DNA from: Acidobacteriota bacterium
GTDB lineage: Bacteria > Acidobacteriota > Blastocatellia > Pyrinomonadales > Pyrinomonadaceae
Reading direction: 5' to 3'
NCBI GenBank assembly: GCA_019242475.1
Contig: JAFAVK010000023.1
Coordinates: 1 to 64,000, forward strand
DNA: 64,000 nt
How positions within the stretch are numbered: position 1 is the stretch's first letter; each line of letters starts with the position of its first letter. Below the pieces are notes generated by a model. That model made no database searches. It was not told the origin of the DNA and saw only the letters and a list, made by a program, of their open reading frames with translations. This document shows positions 26,438 to 34,297 of this stretch, one piece after another. A program made the position numbers and the translations under genes.

Positions 26438-27700
26438 ATGAGGTTGAGAGTCCCCAAGTTCATGTCGTCGGAAATCCTGCGGATGTCGCTCGACAGCATC
26501 CGCGCGCACAAGCTGCGGAGCTTCCTCACGGTCTTCGGCATCGTCATCGGCGTCGTGGTCGTCATCGTCGTGGCGTCGCTTTTGACGGGCGTCCGCCAGT
26601 CGGTCGTGGACGTCATCGCCGAGTACGGCACGAACAACATCTACGCCTTCCACCTCTCGACCGGCTTCACGAACAGCAGCCGCGAGGAGGAGCGCACGCG
26701 CAAGCCCTTCAAGGAGGAGGACGCCGAGGCCATCAAGCGCGGCGCGCCCGCGGTCGAGACGGTGGCGAGCGTGCTGCTCGTGGCGTGGTGGGACTCGACC
26801 ATCCAGTACCAGGGGAAGAACTACCGGCGCGGGCAGTTGCAGGGCGTGACGGCCAACTACGCCGACGCGTCGAACCTCTCCGTCTCGGCCGGCCGCTTCC
26901 TGAGCGAGGCCGACGACCAGAACCGGCGCAGCGTGATGGTCATCGGCGTCAACCTCGTGGACGCGCTCTTCCCCGGCAAGACGGCCGAGCAGATCGTCGG
27001 CACCGAGGTCAAACTCGGCGGCCGCCCCTTCGAAATCATCGGCGTGCTTGAGAAGCGCAAGAACGCCATCTTCGGCGAGAACGACGAGGACAACGCCGTC
27101 TTCGTCCCCTTCCGCACGGCGCGTCAGGTCTCGCCCGGCAGCGAGTACATCCTCTTCATCATCCGCGCGCGAGAGGGGCAGTTCCGCGAGGCGCTCGACC
27201 AGACCGAGGAGATTCTGCGCCGCCAGCGGGGCGTGAAGTTCAACGAGCCGAATAATTTTGACCTGGGCACGGCCGACAAGTTCATCAGCCAGTTCGACAG
27301 CATCATGGGCATGATCGGCCTCATCGCCATCGCCGTCTCTTCGGTGGGGCTGCTGGTCGGCGGCATCGGCGTGATGAACATCATGCTCGTCTCGGTGACG
27401 GAGCGGACGCAGGAGATCGGCGTGCGTAAGGCCATCGGCGCCCGCCGCCGCGACATCGTCCGCCAGTTCCTCTACGAGGCGATGACGCTCACCGCCTTGG
27501 GCGGCATCGCCGGCGTCATCATCGCCGTCCTCATCAGCAAGATCATCGGGCTGCTTCTGCCCTCGCTCCCCGCCTCGATCCCGCTCTGGGCGGTCATCGC
27601 GGGCCTGCTCGTCTCCGTCTTCGTCGGCCTCGTCTTCGGCGTCTGGCCCGCCCGCAAAGCCTCAAGGCTAGACCCGATTGAGTGTCTGCGGTACGAGTGA
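26438..27700 (+). CDS. MacB-like ABC permease subunit B2
   Basis: 420 residues from ATG 26438, which has GGAAGGGAGG upstream; a TTG at 26429 is an alternative. It parallels B1: FLTVFGIVIGVVVVIVVASL, periplasmic domain with NNIYAFHLSTGF, then [40 protein letters not shown] and a [18 protein letters not shown] end. It completes the second half of a four-gene block made by tandem duplication of an A-B pair. Its stop runs into a heptamer array. Confidence 0.9.
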   Translation: MRLRVPKFMSSEILRMSLDSIRAHKLRSFLTVFGIVIGVVVVIVVASLLTGVRQSVVDVIAEYGTNNIYAFHLSTGFTNSSREEERTRKPFKEEDAEAIKRGAPAVETVASVLLVAWWDSTIQYQGKNYRRGQLQGVTANYADASNLSVSAGRFLSEADDQNRRSVMVIGVNLVDALFPGKTAEQIVGTEVKLGGRPFEIIGVLEKRKNAIFGENDEDNAVFVPFRTARQVSPGSEYILFIIRAREGQFREALDQTEEILRRQRGVKFNEPNNFDLGTADKFISQFDSIMGMIGLIAIAVSSVGLLVGGIGVMNIMLVSVTERTQEIGVRKAIGARRRDIVRQFLYEAMTLTALGGIAGVIIAVLISKIIGLLLPSLPASIPLWAVIAGLLVSVFVGLVFGVWPARKASRLDPIECLRYE

Positions 27701-27701
27701 A

Positions 27702-27797
27702 GTGAAGTAGGCAGTAGCCAGTAGGGAAGACAAAGCGGCGCGCCCGAATTTCGACTTGGGCGCGCCGCCTCTCTTTTCTACTGACTACTGTCTACTT
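27702..27797. repeat. heptamer arms (cagtagt family) around a GC hairpin
   Basis: Left words gtaggcagtagccagtag and right words ctactgactactgtctac flank a perfect 11-bp stem (27735-27745 with 27758-27768) followed by CTCTCTTTTC. It lies between convergent genes and can serve as a bidirectional terminator. Confidence 0.85.
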
Positions 27798-29777
27798 CTT
27801 CTGGATCGCGCTCAGCAGCTCCTCGCGGAAGTAGCCGGCGGGGATGGTGCCCTGGCGCATGAAGAGGAGGTGGAACTCTTTGGGCGAGAACTTGTCGCCG
27901 AGGAGCTTCGCAGCCTCCGAGCGCAGCGCGAAGATTTGATCCTTGCCGAGGCGGTAGGTGATGGCCTGCGTGGGCCACTTGGAGTAGCGGAAGATGGCGC
28001 GCTCGGAGCCGTCGCAGCTCGCGCGCTTGGCCTCCGTCTTGTTCGCGTCGGAGCACTTGCCGGGCTGGAAGTCCACGACCTCGGAGAAGAGGTCAACGGC
28101 CTCGTCGTAGGTCATCTTCCCCGTGTGGATGCCGGTGTCGATGCGGACGCGCAGGTCTCGGTAGAGCTTGCCCTTGAGCTGGTAGAGGTGCTCCTCGGGC
28201 GTGTAGAAGCCCTCCGGCGCGCCCTGCTGCGGCTCGGCCATCAGCGCCTCCGAGTAGAGTGCCCACCCTTCGGCCGCCATCGAGTCCTCCCACATCGATG
28301 AAGAGTCTTCGACCGCGCCGGGCGTCAGCCAGCGCACGCCCGCGATGTCGTTGCGAAACTGCGTCATCACCTTGTAGTGCCAGTCGTGGCCGGGGAAGCC
28401 CTCGTGCGCGGAGAGGTCTGCGAGCGCCGCGCGGTTGTTCTCCTTCAAGACCGCCGGGTCGTTGTTCCCCGACGTGGTGACGTAGAAGCGGCCGACGCCG
28501 CTCTGCTTGAAGGGCGGCGCCGGGTAGTAGGCCGCGCCGTCGATGGAGGCGCGCAGGGGCGGCGGCGTCTCGACCACGTCGAGCTTGTAGTCGGCCGGCA
28601 CGTCGAAGACTCCGGTCTTGCGCGCGTAGTCAACGAGCTTGACGCCCGCCTCCCTGTACCAGTCAACCATCTCGGCGTCGGTCTTCGGGTAGTCCTTGCC
28701 CAGCTCTTCGAAGACGGCCTGCACGGCCTGCGGCCCGTCGGCGGGGAGCGTCATCCCGCGCTTCTGCCCGATCTGGCGGGCGAGGTCGATCATCTGCTTG
28801 CGCGTCTCCTCGACGATGGGCCAGGACTCGTCGTAGAGCTTCGCGGCCGTCGTGTCCACGCGGAGGTTGTTCTTCAAGGCCCAGTCGTACTCCTCCGCGC
28901 CGAAGGCGTAACGGTCTTGCGCGAACTGCGCCTTGGGCGTGAGCTTGTCGCCCGCGCCCGCGTCGAAGAAGGTCGTGCGGACGAACTCGGCGAACTTCTT
29001 GTAAGCCTCCGAAGCCTGCTGGCACGCGTCGTCGAGCTGCCGGAGCATCTGGTCGCTGGCCTCGCCCGCAGCGAGCCGATCCTTCGCCGTCTCGGGCAGC
29101 TTCTTGGCGAAGTACTCGGCGTTGGCCCCGGCCGTCGTCACGCCGTCGCGCAAGAGCATCCGTTGGTCGGCCGTGTTGCCCGACTTGACGCCCGCCTCCA
29201 ACTGCTGCTGCGCGACCTGCAGGAAGCGCGGGATGTCCGAGACGCGCTGCGTGACGAGCCGCCACTCGTCGGGCGTGCCGTAGGTCTTCTCGCCGGTCTG
29301 CGTCATGCCCTGCATCTGCCAGTCGATGGCGCGGAAGGGCTCGGAGACGTAGGTGTCCACGGCGCGCTCCTGGTACTTGCGCGTCTGGTGCTGGCGCAAA
29401 AGGAACGCGATCTGCGCGAGCGCCACGTCGCGGTCTATCTTGCGCGTGGGCGAGAGCGAGGCCGGGTCGATGCCCTGGAAAGCCTTCTGCGTGTCGGCGA
29501 GCCAGCGATCCTCCTCGGCGAGCGCCGACGCGGAGTGGTCGCGGAGTTTTCCGTCCACCTCCTTCAAGGAAGGGTCGAGCCCCGCGCCGCCGAGGTAGGT
29601 GTTGACCGTCGGGTTGCGGCGGAGGAATTCGACGACGTACTTGTCGTGGATCGTCTTGAACGCCGCGTCGCCGCCCCCGCCCGCGGGCGAAGCAGACGGG
29701 GCGGTGTTCTGCGCGGGCTGCTGCACGCACGCGCCGGCCAGCAGGGCGGCCAGGAGCAGGAGGAGTCTTCTTCTCAT
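27792..29777 (-). CDS. DUF885 family lipoprotein, probable metallopeptidase-like
   Basis: 661 residues from ATG 29777. A lipoprotein signal (RRRLLLLLAALLAGACVQQ, lipobox LAGAC) places it in the envelope. The DUF885 signature HEGFPGHDWHY (about residue 470) contains the HExxGH-like metal motif, here with glycine in place of the usual alanine. Upstream motifs include FLRRNPTVNTYLGG and GTPDEWRLVTQRVSDIPRFL. Family members are uncharacterised hydrolases often near peptidases. It is monocistronic. The in-frame upstream extension to 29930 is translated repeat sequence and should be ignored. Confidence 0.88.
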   Translation of the reverse strand: MRRRLLLLLAALLAGACVQQPAQNTAPSASPAGGGGDAAFKTIHDKYVVEFLRRNPTVNTYLGGAGLDPSLKEVDGKLRDHSASALAEEDRWLADTQKAFQGIDPASLSPTRKIDRDVALAQIAFLLRQHQTRKYQERAVDTYVSEPFRAIDWQMQGMTQTGEKTYGTPDEWRLVTQRVSDIPRFLQVAQQQLEAGVKSGNTADQRMLLRDGVTTAGANAEYFAKKLPETAKDRLAAGEASDQMLRQLDDACQQASEAYKKFAEFVRTTFFDAGAGDKLTPKAQFAQDRYAFGAEEYDWALKNNLRVDTTAAKLYDESWPIVEETRKQMIDLARQIGQKRGMTLPADGPQAVQAVFEELGKDYPKTDAEMVDWYREAGVKLVDYARKTGVFDVPADYKLDVVETPPPLRASIDGAAYYPAPPFKQSGVGRFYVTTSGNNDPAVLKENNRAALADLSAHEGFPGHDWHYKVMTQFRNDIAGVRWLTPGAVEDSSSMWEDSMAAEGWALYSEALMAEPQQGAPEGFYTPEEHLYQLKGKLYRDLRVRIDTGIHTGKMTYDEAVDLFSEVVDFQPGKCSDANKTEAKRASCDGSERAIFRYSKWPTQAITYRLGKDQIFALRSEAAKLLGDKFSPKEFHLLFMRQGTIPAGYFREELLSAIQKK

Positions 29778-29848
29778 CTCTTCTTCTCTCAGGTGTGGCT
29801 GGTTCGAACGTTCCGGGAAAGTTTGTCGGCTGACGTAAGGAGTATAAG

Positions 29849-29975
29849 AAGGCAAAAGGCAAAAGGCAAAAAAGCCGTGAACCGTGAACCGTAAACCGTG
29901 ACGAGATAAAAACCGTTCTTCACTTGTCACGGTTTACGGTTCACGGTTCACGCCGCCTTTTGCCTTTTGCCTTTT
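29849..29975. repeat. nested double heptamer inverted repeat (two word families)
   Basis: The outer arms (29849-29871 and 29955-29975) repeat aaaaggc. Inside them, perfect 26-base inner arms (29877-29902, 29926-29951) repeat gtgaacc/gtaaacc. The inner spacer, GAGATAAAAACC onward, resembles that of the element at 49911-49991. It is in the divergent gap between the DUF885 gene and a small plus-strand gene. Confidence 0.92.
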
Positions 29976-30031
29976 CGCCCCGCTACACTGGCCGCGAATT
30001 TCATCCCGTCCGGGCGAGTGTAAAGCTTTCG

Positions 30032-30274
30032 ATGAGCGAACTGAACGAGCGGCGCTGGGCCGTCTTGAGCGAGCGGGGGTGTGAGGACTCGGGGCTCAGC
30101 TACGCGGAGGCCGCGGCGGCGGTCGCGCGCCTGCGCGGCGAGCGCATCAGCGGCCTCTGCGTCATCACGGACGCGGCCGCCGCGCACGTGCCGCGCGCGA
30201 AGCAGCAGGCGTCGAAGCCCAAGTCCGCCGGCAACTCGAAGCCGAAGCGGAGCCGCAAGAAGTCCACCGCATAA
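30032..30274 (+). CDS. small basic-tailed protein of unknown function
   Basis: 80 residues from ATG 30032 (MSELNERRWAVLSERGCEDS). The N-terminal half looks like a helical domain (SGLSYAEAAAAVARLRGERISGLCVIT), the C-terminal half is lysine-rich (AKQQASKPKSAGNSKPKRS, then RKKSTA), which suggests nucleic-acid contact. I do not recognise a family. The upstream in-frame extension is translated heptamer repeat. It is transcribed towards the thioredoxin-reductase-like gene. Confidence 0.6.
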   Translation: MSELNERRWAVLSERGCEDSGLSYAEAAAAVARLRGERISGLCVITDAAAAHVPRAKQQASKPKSAGNSKPKRSRKKSTA

Positions 30275-30298
30275 AAACCTTTCTAACCGGAGACACAG

Positions 30299-30341
30299 AG
30301 TTTTTGATTTGAAATTTCAAATTTGAAATTTCAAATTTTCG
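30299..30341. repeat. heptamer repeat, atttgaa/atttcaa words
   Basis: Alternating atttgaa and atttcaa words, each the reverse complement-like mirror of the other, fill the gap between two convergent genes and end at the stop of the reductase gene. Confidence 0.75.
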
Positions 30342-31251
30342 AGGCGTTGAGGCGCGAGGCGATGACCTTGGCGGCGGTGGCGCCGGCGCCGGCCGCGCCG
30401 CTGACGGTGGGCGCGAGCGGGTTCGACACGTCGCCGGCGGCGAAGACCATCTCGGCGCTCGTCTCCTGCTCGCCGTTGACGACGACGTAGCCGCGCTCGT
30501 CCGTGTGCAACTGTCCTTTGAAGAGTTCCGTGTTCGGCTCGACCCCGACGCGCACGAGCACGCCGCGCACGGCCATCCTCAACGGCTTGAGTGCGCCCGC
30601 GCGCAGCAGCTCGACCGACTCCACTCTGTCTCCGCCGAGAATCCTTCGGAGCGTCGTCTCGGTGAAGACGGTGATGCGGTGGTCGCCCTTTATCCTTTCG
30701 GCGAACTCCGTGCGCGCGCCCAAAGATTTGCCGCGGTGGACGAGCGTGACGGTCGCGCAGACTTCGGCGAGCAGCAGCGCGTTCTCGCAGGCGGCGTCCC
30801 CGCCGCCGACGACGAGCACGTCCTCGCCTTTGACTGCGTCCCGGTCGAGCCGCCCCGATTCGAGCACGCCGCGCCCCTCGAACTCCGACTCGCCGGGCAC
30901 GTCCAGGCGCCTGCGCCTGGCGCCCGTCGCGATGACGAGGGCGATTGATTGCAACTCCTCGCCGCTCCTTAAACGAATCCGCCTGGCTTTCAAATCGACG
31001 CTCTCGACCTCCGCCTCAGTCCAGAGGTCGAACTCCTTCTCTTCGACCTGCGCGGCGAACAGGTCGCGCAGCTCGCGCCCGTCGGCGGCGCGCACGCCGA
31101 GGTAGTTCTCAATCGGGTTATGGACGCGCAGCAGCTGCCCGCCCACCTCCGCCGCCTGCTCGATGACTAGCGTGTCCAGGCCCAGTTCGTCGCACCACAG
31201 CGCCGCCGAGAGTCCCGCCGGCCCCGCCCCGATGATGATCACGTCGTGCAT
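30331..31251 (-). CDS. thioredoxin-reductase-fold NAD(P)H/FAD oxidoreductase without the CxxC pair
   Basis: 306 residues from ATG 31251. FAD site IIIGAGPAGLSAALW (5-19), NADPH site VLVVGGGDAACENALLLAE (about 150-168) and FAD-closing FAAGDVSNPLAPTVSGAAGAG. The length and order match low-molecular-weight thioredoxin reductases, but the redox CxxC that should precede the NADPH motif is missing: the segment reads GVLESGRLDRDAVKGEDVLV. It is therefore more like a ferredoxin/flavodoxin-NADP reductase or a protein-partner reductase. It starts 5 bases after the stop of the upstream gene, so the two are one transcript. Confidence 0.85.
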   Translation of the reverse strand: MHDVIIIGAGPAGLSAALWCDELGLDTLVIEQAAEVGGQLLRVHNPIENYLGVRAADGRELRDLFAAQVEEKEFDLWTEAEVESVDLKARRIRLRSGEELQSIALVIATGARRRRLDVPGESEFEGRGVLESGRLDRDAVKGEDVLVVGGGDAACENALLLAEVCATVTLVHRGKSLGARTEFAERIKGDHRITVFTETTLRRILGGDRVESVELLRAGALKPLRMAVRGVLVRVGVEPNTELFKGQLHTDERGYVVVNGEQETSAEMVFAAGDVSNPLAPTVSGAAGAGATAAKVIASRLNASKI

Positions 31252-31256
31252 CTGCT

Positions 31257-32270
31257 TTAAGTGAAGACTGACACGGCCTGCCCCTGCAACGCCTCGCGCA
31301 GCTCGGCCGCCACCTCGTCGGGCTCCAGCCGCGAGGCGGCCGGCGCGCCCGCGTGGTCGAAGAACTTGACCGCCGAAGTCAGCTCGCTCCGGTCGGCCTT
31401 CCAGACGCCGCGCCCGCGCTCCGACGCGTTCAGCCTGCCGACGAGGCCCGAGAGGTTGCGGCGGGCGACCCGAGGCCGCGTGCAGGTCTCGGCCCAGGAG
31501 TAGTAAGCGTAGTCGATGCGGTAGGCCCAGCCGCCGTTGAAAGGGGTGGCGACGAGGATGAGTTCGCCGCGCGCGTTGTGCGCCAGCGCCGTGTAGGGCG
31601 CGCCGTGGCGCGCGGGGTCGAAGCCCCCTTCGCCGTAGAGGTCGCGCGCGAGCGTGACGAGAGAGAGCTTCGAACTCGCGTCTTCGGAGACGCGCGAGCG
31701 CCCCGAGGCGAAGCTGTCGAGCGTCCGCTCGATCCACGCCCAGCCCTCGCGCCACAAAGGCTCGTACTCTTCGGTGCGCGTCAAAACCCTCTCCACCTCC
31801 GGCAGGACGAGTTCGTAAGCGCGCCGCTCGTCAACCTTCCCGCCGCCCGCGAGGTGCCGGACGAGCGGCGAGCAGACGCCCGGCACGAAAGGGTTGTCGC
31901 CGCCCTGGAGCAGAATCGAAACGCGCACCGCGCGCTCGTTCGGGAACTCGGAGAAGTCGCCCGCCTCCGCCGCCGGCACCAACTCGTTCTTCAACGCAAG
32001 CGCTCGCTCGCCGTGCAAGACCGCCCAGACCGACAGCACGCCGTCGGCGTCGAAGTGGTTGTTGGTGACGACCTGGACGCCGCGCGCCCACTCCTCGCGT
32101 CGGGGCCACGCGGCGAAGTTCAAAGCGATCTCCGTCGAGGTGTCCGCGCGCAGCTCCTCCGGCGTCCCGTTCCCCTCCCAGTGCGAAAGGTGCAGCGCCC
32201 CCTCGACCGTCCCGTCCACCGACAGCAGCGGCGCGCCCGCGAGACCTTCGTGGTAGAACTCGAATCTCAT
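31257..32270 (-). CDS. DUF6687-like protein with a DHH-like motif
   Basis: 337 residues from ATG 32270, with AAAGGAG 8 bases upstream. Notable motifs are LLSVDGTVEGALHLSHWEGN, ADTSTEIALNF, VTNNHFDADGVLSVWAVLHG (about 70-90) and NGGWAYRIDYAYYSWAETCT. The HFDADGV segment resembles the metal-binding DHH core of phosphoesterases, but the rest does not. I believe it matches the DUF6687 family from memory and cannot confirm it. It lies 5 bases upstream of the CxxC-less reductase and is almost certainly co-transcribed with it. Confidence 0.6.
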   Translation of the reverse strand: MRFEFYHEGLAGAPLLSVDGTVEGALHLSHWEGNGTPEELRADTSTEIALNFAAWPRREEWARGVQVVTNNHFDADGVLSVWAVLHGERALALKNELVPAAEAGDFSEFPNERAVRVSILLQGGDNPFVPGVCSPLVRHLAGGGKVDERRAYELVLPEVERVLTRTEEYEPLWREGWAWIERTLDSFASGRSRVSEDASSKLSLVTLARDLYGEGGFDPARHGAPYTALAHNARGELILVATPFNGGWAYRIDYAYYSWAETCTRPRVARRNLSGLVGRLNASERGRGVWKADRSELTSAVKFFDHAGAPAASRLEPDEVAAELREALQGQAVSVFT

Positions 32271-32291
32271 CAGGGGAACTCCTTTCTGGAA

Positions 32292-32398
32292 GTGGTCAGT
32301 AGTCAGTCGGCTCCGCTTTGTGAGCGTTGTCGATGACAACAGAACAAATCGACTGACGAATGGTTTTCTACTGACTACTGTCTACCGTCTACTTCATT
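32292..32398. repeat. heptamer-armed element with shared core (copy 3)
   Basis: Arms of gtcagta/tactgac words flank a 60-base core running GGCTCCGCTTTG to GACGAATGGTTTTC. The same core, without gaps, is at 32731-32826 (plus strand) and 19679-19786 (minus strand). Confidence 0.85.
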
Positions 32399-32720
32399 CC
32401 GTCACGCCCTTGATGCGGACGTGCGGGTCGAGGCGCGTGACGACGAGGCCCTCGCGCACGTCGAAGCGGCAGGCGAGGGCCGTCCTGGCCTGCGCCTCGG
32501 TCTGGCCCTCCTCGCGGTACCAGAACTGGCAGTTGGTGCAGTCGCCGTTCCAGCAGAAGTCGCCGTAGGAGATGGTCTCGATGGAGAGGTACTGGAAGCA
32601 GCGCAGCAGGCGGTTGCGCTCGGGCACCGAGAGCCGGCGGCCGAGGACTTCTATCTCGACCAGCCGCTCGAAGGGGTCGAAGAGGTCGGGGTCGAACGCG
32701 GGCTCGTCGGCGTGTTCCAT
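32394..32720 (-). CDS. small cysteine-motif protein, possible Fe-S or metal binder
   Basis: 108 residues (MEHADEPAFDPDLFDPFERL). The core is RLLRCFQYLSIETISYGDF followed by CWNGDCTNC, a C-x4-C-x2-C set that could hold a 2Fe-2S cluster or zinc. An earlier cysteine (RC) and a later one (LAC) could add ligands. The tail TRLDPHVRIKGVTE is short and polar. I do not recognise a family with confidence. It lies among small redox genes, each separated by heptamer elements. Confidence 0.65.
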   Translation of the reverse strand: MEHADEPAFDPDLFDPFERLVEIEVLGRRLSVPERNRLLRCFQYLSIETISYGDFCWNGDCTNCQFWYREEGQTEAQARTALACRFDVREGLVVTRLDPHVRIKGVTE

Positions 32721-32730
32721 AGAGGGAATA

Positions 32731-32826
32731 GCAGACAGTAGTCAGTAGGCTCCGCTTCGAGGGCGTTGACAATGAGAGCCGTAGGGTTCGAGCGACGAAT
32801 GGTTTTTCCTACTGCCTACTGCCTTC
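32731..32826. repeat. heptamer-armed element with shared core (copy 2)
   Basis: Arms of agtagtc/actgcct words flank a core of 61 bases running GGCTCCGCTTCG to GACGAATGGTTTTTC. About three quarters of core positions match copy 1 by eye. It covers the gap between two minus-strand genes and overlaps the end of the second. Confidence 0.85.
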
Positions 32827-33363
32827 CGGGTAGGCCGGGAGGCCGTCGATGCTGACCTGGTTCTTCTCGCGGCGGTAGTCGAGGATGCCGTCCTCGCCCT
32901 TACTCAAAGTCCACTCGACGAGCCGTTGGCGCTCCTCCTTCAATTCGTAGACGGGGACGGCGAAGCCGCAGGAGGTCTGCGCCGACTCGACTTCGAGGAG
33001 GACGATCTGCCGCTCGCCGGGCAGTCGGGGGAAGAGCGGGCGCAGCTCGTCCCACTCCCCGTCGCCGGGGAGCAGGGCGCGACCGCGCCCGTAGATGCGG
33101 AGGATGAGCGGCTGCTCCGAGAAGCTACAGAACATGACCGTCATCCGCCCGTTCTCCGCCAGGTGCGCGGCCGTCTCGTTGCCGCTCCCCGTCAAATCGA
33201 GGTAGGCGACCCGCCGCCCCTCGTCGAGGCAGCGGAACGTGTCCATGCCCTTCGGCGAGAGGTTGAGCCGGCCCTCGGCGGGCGCCGTCGCCGTGAAGAA
33301 CACCTTCTGCTCGCCGACGAAGCGCCGGAGCCCTTCGTCGAGGTGCGTGTAGAACTTAGCCAT
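32809..33363 (-). CDS. pyridoxamine 5'-phosphate oxidase family protein
   Basis: 184 residues with the split-barrel flavin fold: QKVFFTATAPAEGRLNLSPKG (12-32), RVAYLDLTGSGNETAAHLAENG, RMTVMFCSF and LILRIYGRGRALL. This resembles the HugZ/PNPOx-like FMN or heme proteins rather than PdxH. It probably reduces or binds a cofactor in the cytosol. The stop lies in the right arm of a heptamer element. It is spaced from the next gene upstream by 14 bases, so it is likely co-transcribed with it. Confidence 0.8.
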   Translation of the reverse strand: MAKFYTHLDEGLRRFVGEQKVFFTATAPAEGRLNLSPKGMDTFRCLDEGRRVAYLDLTGSGNETAAHLAENGRMTVMFCSFSEQPLILRIYGRGRALLPGDGEWDELRPLFPRLPGERQIVLLEVESAQTSCGFAVPVYELKEERQRLVEWTLSKGEDGILDYRREKNQVSIDGLPAYPEGSRQ

Positions 33364-33377
33364 CTCTTAAAACTTTC

Positions 33378-33770
33378 TCAGTCGCGGATGGTGACTTCGA
33401 GCGTGAAGGTCGTGTTGGTCGCCTCGTCCTCGGGCCAGACGCTGATCTCGTAGTTGCCGGTCTTGGGGAGCGCCCCCGACCAGTCGGTAGCGTTCTGCCC
33501 GACGTCCACCGGGTTCATGCCCGGCGCCCAGACGCCGAAGATGGCATTCTTCTTCGCGGAGGTCAGGTGCAGCGTCAGCGTCTGGCCCGCCTTCGCGCGG
33601 AGCCGGTAGGTGATGGGATCCATCCCGCCGCTCTCGCTCGGGCCGCCGGTCGTGCGCCCTTTGAGGATGACGGTCGTGCGCCCCTTCGGGAAGCGGACGA
33701 CGGTGGTCTTGCCCCAGGCGGGGGCGGTTGCGAGCAGTAGGGCGAGGAATGCCGTGGCGAACTTTCTCAT
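33378..33770 (-). CDS. secreted protein with pre-peptidase-C-like beta domain
   Basis: 130 residues from ATG 33770, with AAGGAG about 10 bases upstream. A signal peptide (RKFATAFLALLLATAPAWG) is followed by a basic strand (KTTVVRFPKGRTTVILKG) and a beta-sandwich pattern: YRLRAKAGQTLTLHLTSAKKN, IFGVWAPG, WSGALPKTGNYEISVWP, TNTTFTLEVTI. This is the typical PPC-type layout. The role is unknown; such domains act as envelope binding modules. Confidence 0.75.
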   Translation of the reverse strand: MRKFATAFLALLLATAPAWGKTTVVRFPKGRTTVILKGRTTGGPSESGGMDPITYRLRAKAGQTLTLHLTSAKKNAIFGVWAPGMNPVDVGQNATDWSGALPKTGNYEISVWPEDEATNTTFTLEVTIRD

Positions 33771-33918
33771 CGAGGGTCTTCTCCTTAGTTCGGGGTCAAG
33801 GTGCTGGAAAGAGCCGCCGCGCATGATATCACGGACGAACGCGCGCCGTTCCATGCTTCTCAACCGCGGCGGGCGTGCGCTACACTTGGGGCAAAGGGAA
33901 CAGAGGGGGGAGACTGCT

Positions 33919-34140
33919 TTGGGACTCGTGATGTACATCAAGCCGGGGTGCCCGTACTGCCAGCAGGCGCGCGACCACTACCAGTCGAAGGGGGTGGAGT
34001 GGACTGAGTACGACGCGCAGAACGACCGCGCGCGCCGCGCCGAGATGTTCGCCTACTCGGGCGGCGACCCGACCGTGCCCTGCATCGTCGAGGACGGCAA
34101 GTACCTCCAGTCCGGCTTCGGCGACCCGCCGCGCGGTTGA
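33919..34140 (+). CDS. glutaredoxin-like protein
   Basis: 73 residues if started at TTG 33919, which has the run AGAGGGGGGAGA at the right distance; ATG 33931 is the alternative and leaves only five residues before the active site. The active site is CPYC (MYIKPGCPYCQQARDHYQSK), followed by a glutaredoxin fold with a TVP cis-proline motif (DPTVPCIVEDG). It reduces disulfides or glutathionylated proteins in the cytosol; which thiol reduces it is unclear in an organism where ergothioneine genes are seen. It is short for the family but has all the core elements. Confidence 0.85.
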   Translation: MGLVMYIKPGCPYCQQARDHYQSKGVEWTEYDAQNDRARRAEMFAYSGGDPTVPCIVEDGKYLQSGFGDPPRG

Positions 34141-34189
34141 ACGGTGCACGACTAGCCCCGGCCGTGCGCCGGGCGAAGAACCGCAGCTT

Positions 34190-34293
34190 TTAGATTGTTG
34201 ATTTTAGATTGTTGAATTGGTCGTGGCGGCGGTACAATCCGCCCCACGGCCTTGCTGTTTAAATCGCAAATCTAAAATCGCAAATCAAAATTC
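34190..34293. repeat. heptamer inverted repeat around a promoter, before kinase 2
   Basis: The left arm (tttagat/tgttgat words) and right arm (aaatcgc/aaatcta words) mirror each other around a 40-base spacer holding a candidate promoter. The right arm ends next to the probable GTG start of the kinase. Confidence 0.8.
34209..34238 (+). promoter_or_regulatory. candidate promoter for kinase 2
   Basis: TTGTTG at 34209-34214 and TACAAT at 34233-34238 with an 18-base spacer. The -35 lies within the left heptamer arm and the -10 in the spacer. Confidence 0.5.
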
Positions 34294-34297
34294 CATC

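Noticed and set aside
34217..34297. N-terminal extension of kinase 2 (NRKSKIANQNS)
   Set aside because: It is translated heptamer repeat. The kinase fold begins right after GTG 34298.
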